A stretch of 9,636 bases of DNA, taken from the NCBI GenBank assembly GCA_016193385.1, contig JACPSF010000401.1, forward strand, positions 1 to 9,636. The letters are read 5' to 3'. Each line of letters starts with the position of its first letter. Positions within the stretch are counted from its first letter, which is position 1. Of this stretch, positions 6,795 to 9,636 are shown in pieces. Source of the DNA: Deltaproteobacteria bacterium. Its GTDB lineage: Bacteria > Desulfobacterota_B > Binatia > UBA9968. The notes beneath the pieces were generated by a model. The model was given only the letters and a program-made list of their open reading frames with translations, searched no databases and was not told where the DNA came from. The translations under genes and the position numbers were made by a program.

Positions 6795-8486
6795 CTACCC
6801 GTTCTCTCTTTTAATCTCCTTGATCGAACCGCCCAATATGCGCAGCGCTTCCTGCACCACATCGCCGGCTTCGGCCGGCGCAGATGCGGAGGCTGCCGCG
6901 GCTTGGGGAGCCCCTTCCGTTCCTCCCCGCTCCTTAGCCGCCAGCGGAACGACGGAAACAGCGACCTCGGCCGTGAAAAACCGGCGAGCAAAATCCTTCA
7001 GGGAAGAAAGGTTTTCGGGATCCTGCAGATAACTCAAATAATGCCGGTCTTCCACTCCGATCCTGAGCTGACCAGGCGAAAGCTCGAGGGGGAAAACCCG
7101 TTCCAGGTGGGATCCTAAAAATCTCTTCTCCTTCCTGACAAAGGAGACGAACTGCTTCCACGCCTCACGGTCCTCGCCCCCCGGCGTATGCGCCGGCGCG
7201 CCCTTTTGACCCTTCTCCGCGACCCGCGCCTTCTCGACCGGTTGCGTCAGCGAATTTCCCCCTCCCTCCCGCCGCAACCTCTGCTCCAGCGTCTCGAGCC
7301 GATCCAGCACCTCGGTGATCGGTATCGTCTTGGGGAGGGTGGCCAGACGAACCACGGCGGTCTCCAGCGCGAACCGGGGATAGGGGGACCGCGCCACCTC
7401 TTCATCGGCTTCCGCCATGAACCTGAAGTAGTCCATCAGGGTGTCGATCGAGAGCTGAGCCGCCTGCCGGCTGAGGTCTTCGATCTCCCGGTCCGGCAGA
7501 TCCAACAGGCGGCTGGGCCGCGAGGACGGCTGAGTTGATCCCGGGCTTTTCCCTTTCGGCTCTTGGGACAGCCGGGCCACCAGAAGATTGCGGAAGTGTT
7601 CGATCAAATCGCGCGAAAATCGCGCGAGGTCTCGGCCCTGGTCCGTCAACCCTGCCAGCAGCTCGACGCAATTTTCGGCGTCCCCCGCAATCACCGATTC
7701 GGAGAGGTCGTAGAGAGTTTTTCGCTCCGCGATCCCCAGGAGATCCTGCAACATCCCCTCATCGATCTGCTTCCCGGCGTCGGCTTTTCCGGGCGCTGGC
7801 GCCGCATAGGAAAGCATCTGCTCGAGCAAGGACTGCGCGTCCCGCATGCTCCCCTCGGCTTCACGCGCGAGCAGCAGGAGGGCTCCGTCAGTGATCGCCA
7901 GATGCTCCTCGGTGGCAATTTCACGCAGCCGCTGGCTGATCTCCCGGACCGAGATGCGGCGAAAGTCGAAGCGCTGACAGCGGGAAAGAATCGTCTCCGG
8001 AAGGCGATGCGGCTCGGTGGTCGCCAAAACAAACTTGACACAGGGCGGGGGCTCCTCCAGGGTTTTCAGCAGCGCGTTAAAGGCATCCCGAGTGATCTGG
8101 TGCACCTCATCGATGATATAGATCTTGAACCGGCTTCTGGCGGGCTGGTAGCGGGAATTTTCGATGAGCTGGCGAATCTCGTCGATGCCGCGGTTCGAGG
8201 CCCCGTCGATCTCTTGGACGTCGAGCGAGCTCCCGCCCATGATCTCCTTACACTGGCTGCATTCGCCGCAGGGAACGGGCGTCGGCCCGTTCTCGCAGTT
8301 GAGGGCCTTGGCCAGGATGCGTGCGGCGGTGGTCTTACCTACCCCGCGGACTCCGGTAAAGAGAAAAGCATGGGCGATCCGATGCGATCGAAGGGCGCTC
8401 TGTAGAATGCGCGTGATGTGTCCCTGGCCGACGATGTCCTCAAAGCGTTGAGGACGCCACTTTCTCGCTAGAACAAGGTAAGACAT
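6795..8486 (-). CDS. dnaX: DNA polymerase III subunit gamma/tau
   Basis: This is the clamp-loader ATPase and replisome organiser of DNA polymerase III. The 563-residue product begins MSYLVLARKWRPQRFEDIVG. Walker A (GVRGVGKT) spans 45-52, the zinc-binding cysteines C64, C73, C76 and C79 are at the same numbering as E. coli DnaX, Walker B is DEVH at 126-129, and the SRC sensor motif is at 168-170. The AAA+ lid and collar domain III follow (about 240-390), then a low-complexity linker and a tau-type C-terminal domain with KQFVSFVRKEKRFLGSHL. The ATG at 8486 (AAAGGA just upstream) is preferred over a start at 8507, which would add seven non-conserved residues reaching into a repeat array. I see no A-AAA-AAG slippery heptamer, so production of a short gamma form by E. 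coli-style frameshifting is not supported. Confidence 0.97.
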   Translation of the reverse strand: MSYLVLARKWRPQRFEDIVGQGHITRILQSALRSHRIAHAFLFTGVRGVGKTTAARILAKALNCENGPTPVPCGECSQCKEIMGGSSLDVQEIDGASNRGIDEIRQLIENSRYQPARSRFKIYIIDEVHQITRDAFNALLKTLEEPPPCVKFVLATTEPHRLPETILSRCQRFDFRRISVREISQRLREIATEEHLAITDGALLLLAREAEGSMRDAQSLLEQMLSYAAPAPGKADAGKQIDEGMLQDLLGIAERKTLYDLSESVIAGDAENCVELLAGLTDQGRDLARFSRDLIEHFRNLLVARLSQEPKGKSPGSTQPSSRPSRLLDLPDREIEDLSRQAAQLSIDTLMDYFRFMAEADEEVARSPYPRFALETAVVRLATLPKTIPITEVLDRLETLEQRLRREGGGNSLTQPVEKARVAEKGQKGAPAHTPGGEDREAWKQFVSFVRKEKRFLGSHLERVFPLELSPGQLRIGVEDRHYLSYLQDPENLSSLKDFARRFFTAEVAVSVVPLAAKERGGTEGAPQAAAASASAPAEAGDVVQEALRILGGSIKEIKRENG

Positions 8487-8500
8487 ATATCCTTTCGGGA

Positions 8501-8535
8501 ATCTCAAATCTGAAATCTGAGATCTGCAATCTGAC
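8501..8535. repeat. Five heptamer units in the dnaX leader
   Basis: Five consecutive 7-base units on the + strand: ATCTCAA, ATCTGAA, ATCTGAG, ATCTGCA, ATCTGAC. ATCTCAA is the exact complement of TTGAGAT from the ybaB-recR array, so both belong to the same degenerate family. It lies about 14 bases upstream of the dnaX start codon, within the likely 5' leader of dnaX. Confidence 0.85.
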
Positions 8536-8541
8536 CCGTTC

Positions 8542-8603
8542 GGCTCGCGCTCAGGGTCATCCTGAGCAAGGTCGAAGGATGAGATGCTGAGCGAAGCGAA
8601 GCC
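8542..8603. repeat. Dispersed REP-like element (CTGAGCnAAG type)
   Basis: The element holds a 7-base perfect hairpin, GCTCAGG (8549-8555) and CCTGAGC (8561-8567), with a GTCAT loop. Two related copies of a CTGAGC-(A/G)AAG-(G)CGAAG segment follow (about 8562-8578 and 8587-8602). Sequences of the form TCATCCTGAGC-AAG-GTCGAAGGAT are, from memory, a common dispersed intergenic repeat in several phyla of environmental bacteria. It lies between the 3' end of the SRP RNA and the dnaX leader, and could fold in the read-through transcript. No function is claimed. Confidence 0.65.
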
Positions 8604-8614
8604 AGATGCCCATC

Positions 8615-8722
8615 GCTGACAGCCAGGCTACCCCGTGGCACAGGGGAGAATCCGCTACCGCTGCTTCCTTCCGGACCTGACGGGGTTCGCGGCGCCGCCT
8701 TGCACGGGACCCGACTGCCAGC
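8615..8722 (-). ncRNA. ffs: Signal recognition particle RNA, small bacterial (4.5S) type
   Basis: This is the RNA core of the bacterial signal recognition particle. It binds Ffh and directs ribosomes making membrane and secreted proteins to the SRP receptor. Read on the - strand it contains the invariant apical hairpin GTCAGGTCCGGAAGGAAGCA with its GGAA tetraloop and the Ffh-binding internal loops, and the conserved partner strand (GTGCC...GGGGTAGCC). The ends pair: GCTGGCAG at the 5' end (8722-8715) with CTGTCAGC at the 3' end (8622-8615), with one G-U pair. Three more pairs would extend it to 8612-8725. At about 108 nt it is the short single-hairpin form without an Alu domain. Position just upstream of dnaX is a known conserved linkage. 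Exact ends are inferred from pairing. Confidence 0.95.
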
Positions 8723-8756
8723 AATCGACACCCAACCAAACTAACGAGCTACTTAC

Positions 8757-8785
8757 AGACTACGACGAGCCATTTGCAGAATCAA
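8757..8785 (-). promoter_or_regulatory. Candidate sigma-70-like promoter for ffs
   Basis: On the - strand a TTGATT (8785-8780) is followed, after exactly 17 bases, by TAGTCT (8762-8757). This would start transcription near 8750, about 25 bases before the SRP RNA stem, leaving a short leader for 5' processing. The -10 match is poor (3 of 6), so this is only a suggestion. I see nothing else definite in the stretch from 8726 to 8921. It must also hold the promoter of the divergent stress-protein gene, and it contains a run of eight T at 8812-8819. Confidence 0.25.
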
Positions 8786-8921
8786 GGCAAAACCCGAAAA
8801 GTCCTTTAACGTTTTTTTTATGCTTCCAGACCACCTTTTAATTAAGCGGCCATTTCTCAATTTGCTAGCATAGAAACATAAGCAAATACAAATCCACTCG
8901 AGATGCCATCCAGGCCGCGCA

Positions 8922-9431
8922 ATGATCAATCAGCTCTCGCCTCTGAAGTGGAGTAAGGAGAGGTCTGTTGGATTTACCGGAAAATCTTTCCTGATTTGTA
9001 TCCGGCGGATACTCCACCCAACTGATTTTTCCCCGGCCTCCGTAAACGCCCTGGCTTTGGCGGTGAAACTGGCCAAGCAGCACCAAGCAGAGTTACTGCT
9101 AGTACATGTCCTGCCCCCGCCGACGCCGATATATGATGCAGAGTCGGTTCTTACCCCTCAGGTAGAATCGGAAATGTCAGACCTGAAGAAGGAAATCAAG
9201 AAGGAAAACGTAAGTGTGAGAAGACTGTTCCTTAAGGAGACGATCTCCATAGATAAACAGATCGTTCGAGCCGCAAAGATTCTACGAGCGGACCTAATCG
9301 TCATGGGCACTCATGGGCGCACTGGCGTCTCCAAGTTCCTCACAGGGAGCGTGGCGTCGAGAGTCATCGCACGCGCTCCCTGCCCCGTACTGGTTGTTCG
9401 AGGCCGATCAGTAAGAGCATACGCTCCATAA
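8922..9431 (+). CDS. Universal stress protein (UspA family)
   Basis: A 169-residue cytoplasmic UspA-fold protein of the nucleotide-binding subclass. The first strand and acidic residue are IRRILHPTDFSPASVNAL (D35), the second strand is AELLLVHVLPPP, and the ATP-binding signature G-2x-G-9x-G-S is intact at G129, G132, G142 and S143 (MGTHGRTGVSKFLTGSVA), ending with the family's CPVLVVR. The start is uncertain: the only in-frame ATG, at 8922, gives about 26 residues before the usual first strand and has only a weak upstream site. A strong AAGGAGAGG at 8955-8963 lies inside that extension without an in-frame ATG, GTG or TTG behind it. It overlaps the ribosome site of the following permease gene, so the two are likely co-expressed. 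Confidence 0.9.
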   Translation: MINQLSPLKWSKERSVGFTGKSFLICIRRILHPTDFSPASVNALALAVKLAKQHQAELLLVHVLPPPTPIYDAESVLTPQVESEMSDLKKEIKKENVSVRRLFLKETISIDKQIVRAAKILRADLIVMGTHGRTGVSKFLTGSVASRVIARAPCPVLVVRGRSVRAYAP

Positions 9432-9439
9432 GGACAAGT

Positions 9440-9636
9440 ATGAAAAGCAGAGAGGGCTTGTCCCTTAAGGACATTGTGTTCGGAAAGCCCAAAGACCCTT
9501 TGGATCCACGGGTCTTCCATCAGGTCTCCTTGATCGCGTTCCTCGCCTGGGTCGGACTTGGGGCGGACGGCTTGAGTTCATCGGCCTACGGACCCGAGGA
9601 GGCCTATCTGGCATTGGGAGAGCATTTCTTCCTTGC
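9440..9636 (+). CDS. APC-superfamily permease, N-terminal fragment (runs off window)
   Basis: The first 65 codons of a membrane transporter, cut by the window end. The ATG at 9440 has AAGGA (9430-9434) 5 bases upstream, overlapping the stop of the stress-protein gene. The visible protein has a short basic and acidic leader (MKSREGLSLKDIVFGKPKDP), then the start of a first membrane segment (VSLIAFLAWVGLGADG) and LSSSAYGPEEAYLALG. A GKPK leader followed by DxLSSSAYGPE is characteristic of APC amino-acid/polyamine permeases, including the KimA-like potassium importers whose N-termini read similarly. The substrate cannot be decided from this fragment. A neighbouring UspA gene is common for this group, some of whose members carry a UspA domain of their own. 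Confidence 0.8.
   Translation, partial: MKSREGLSLKDIVFGKPKDPLDPRVFHQVSLIAFLAWVGLGADGLSSSAYGPEEAYLALGEHFFL

Noticed and set aside
7563..8405. 280-codon open frame on the + strand opposite dnaX
   Set aside because: Entirely antisense to a well-conserved gene, no family resemblance; a GC-rich shadow frame. The same applies to the 240-codon frame at 3331-4053 opposite the kinase and the 211-codon frame at 1704-2339 opposite phoU.
6795..8486. Programmed frameshift site making a short DnaX (gamma)
   Set aside because: No A-AAA-AAG or similar slippery heptamer found on the coding strand; the longest A-run noted is five, in the codons around 7716-7722.
8800..8820. T-run at 8812-8819 as a terminator
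   Set aside because: No GC-rich stem precedes it on the + strand, and no + strand gene ends nearby.

Overview
The window reads as ordinary chromosomal DNA of a GC-rich, Gram-negative-type bacterium: a lipoprotein with a BamE/SmpA-like tail, a Pst/Pho phosphate operon, and the conserved ffs-dnaX-ybaB-recR cluster. The 7-8 base low-complexity palindromic arrays between genes, plus a CTGAGCGAAG-type dispersed repeat, recall uncultured Desulfobacterota/NC10 (Methylomirabilota)/Nitrospirota-like genomes. That placement is an impression and was not computed.

Region 1 (1-5418, + strand) is a phosphate uptake and signalling operon: pstA (its 5' end lies outside the window), pstB, phoU, a PhoB-type response regulator, and a PhoR-type sensor kinase. 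The kinase is the highlight. Directly after its ATPase domain, in the same uninterrupted reading frame, lies a complete low-molecular-weight-phosphatase-type arsenate reductase (ArsC). That domain has its P-loop cysteine, both redox cysteines and the catalytic aspartate at exactly the spacing of the staphylococcal pI258 enzyme. One polypeptide thus joins phosphate sensing and arsenate reduction, beside the transporter family through which arsenate normally enters cells.

Region 2 (5428-8722, - strand, converging on region 1) reads from right to left: the SRP RNA (ffs), dnaX, the ybaB/ebfC nucleoid protein, recR, and a small lipoprotein translationally close-coupled to recR. The arrangement is conserved in many bacteria except for the lipoprotein. 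The gaps ffs-dnaX and ybaB-recR are filled by heptamer arrays of one family. The phoU-phoB gap holds a related-looking 8-base array.

Region 3 (8723-9636) is a roughly 200-base divergent intergenic stretch, then on the + strand a universal stress protein gene followed by the first 65 codons of an APC-superfamily permease that runs off the window.
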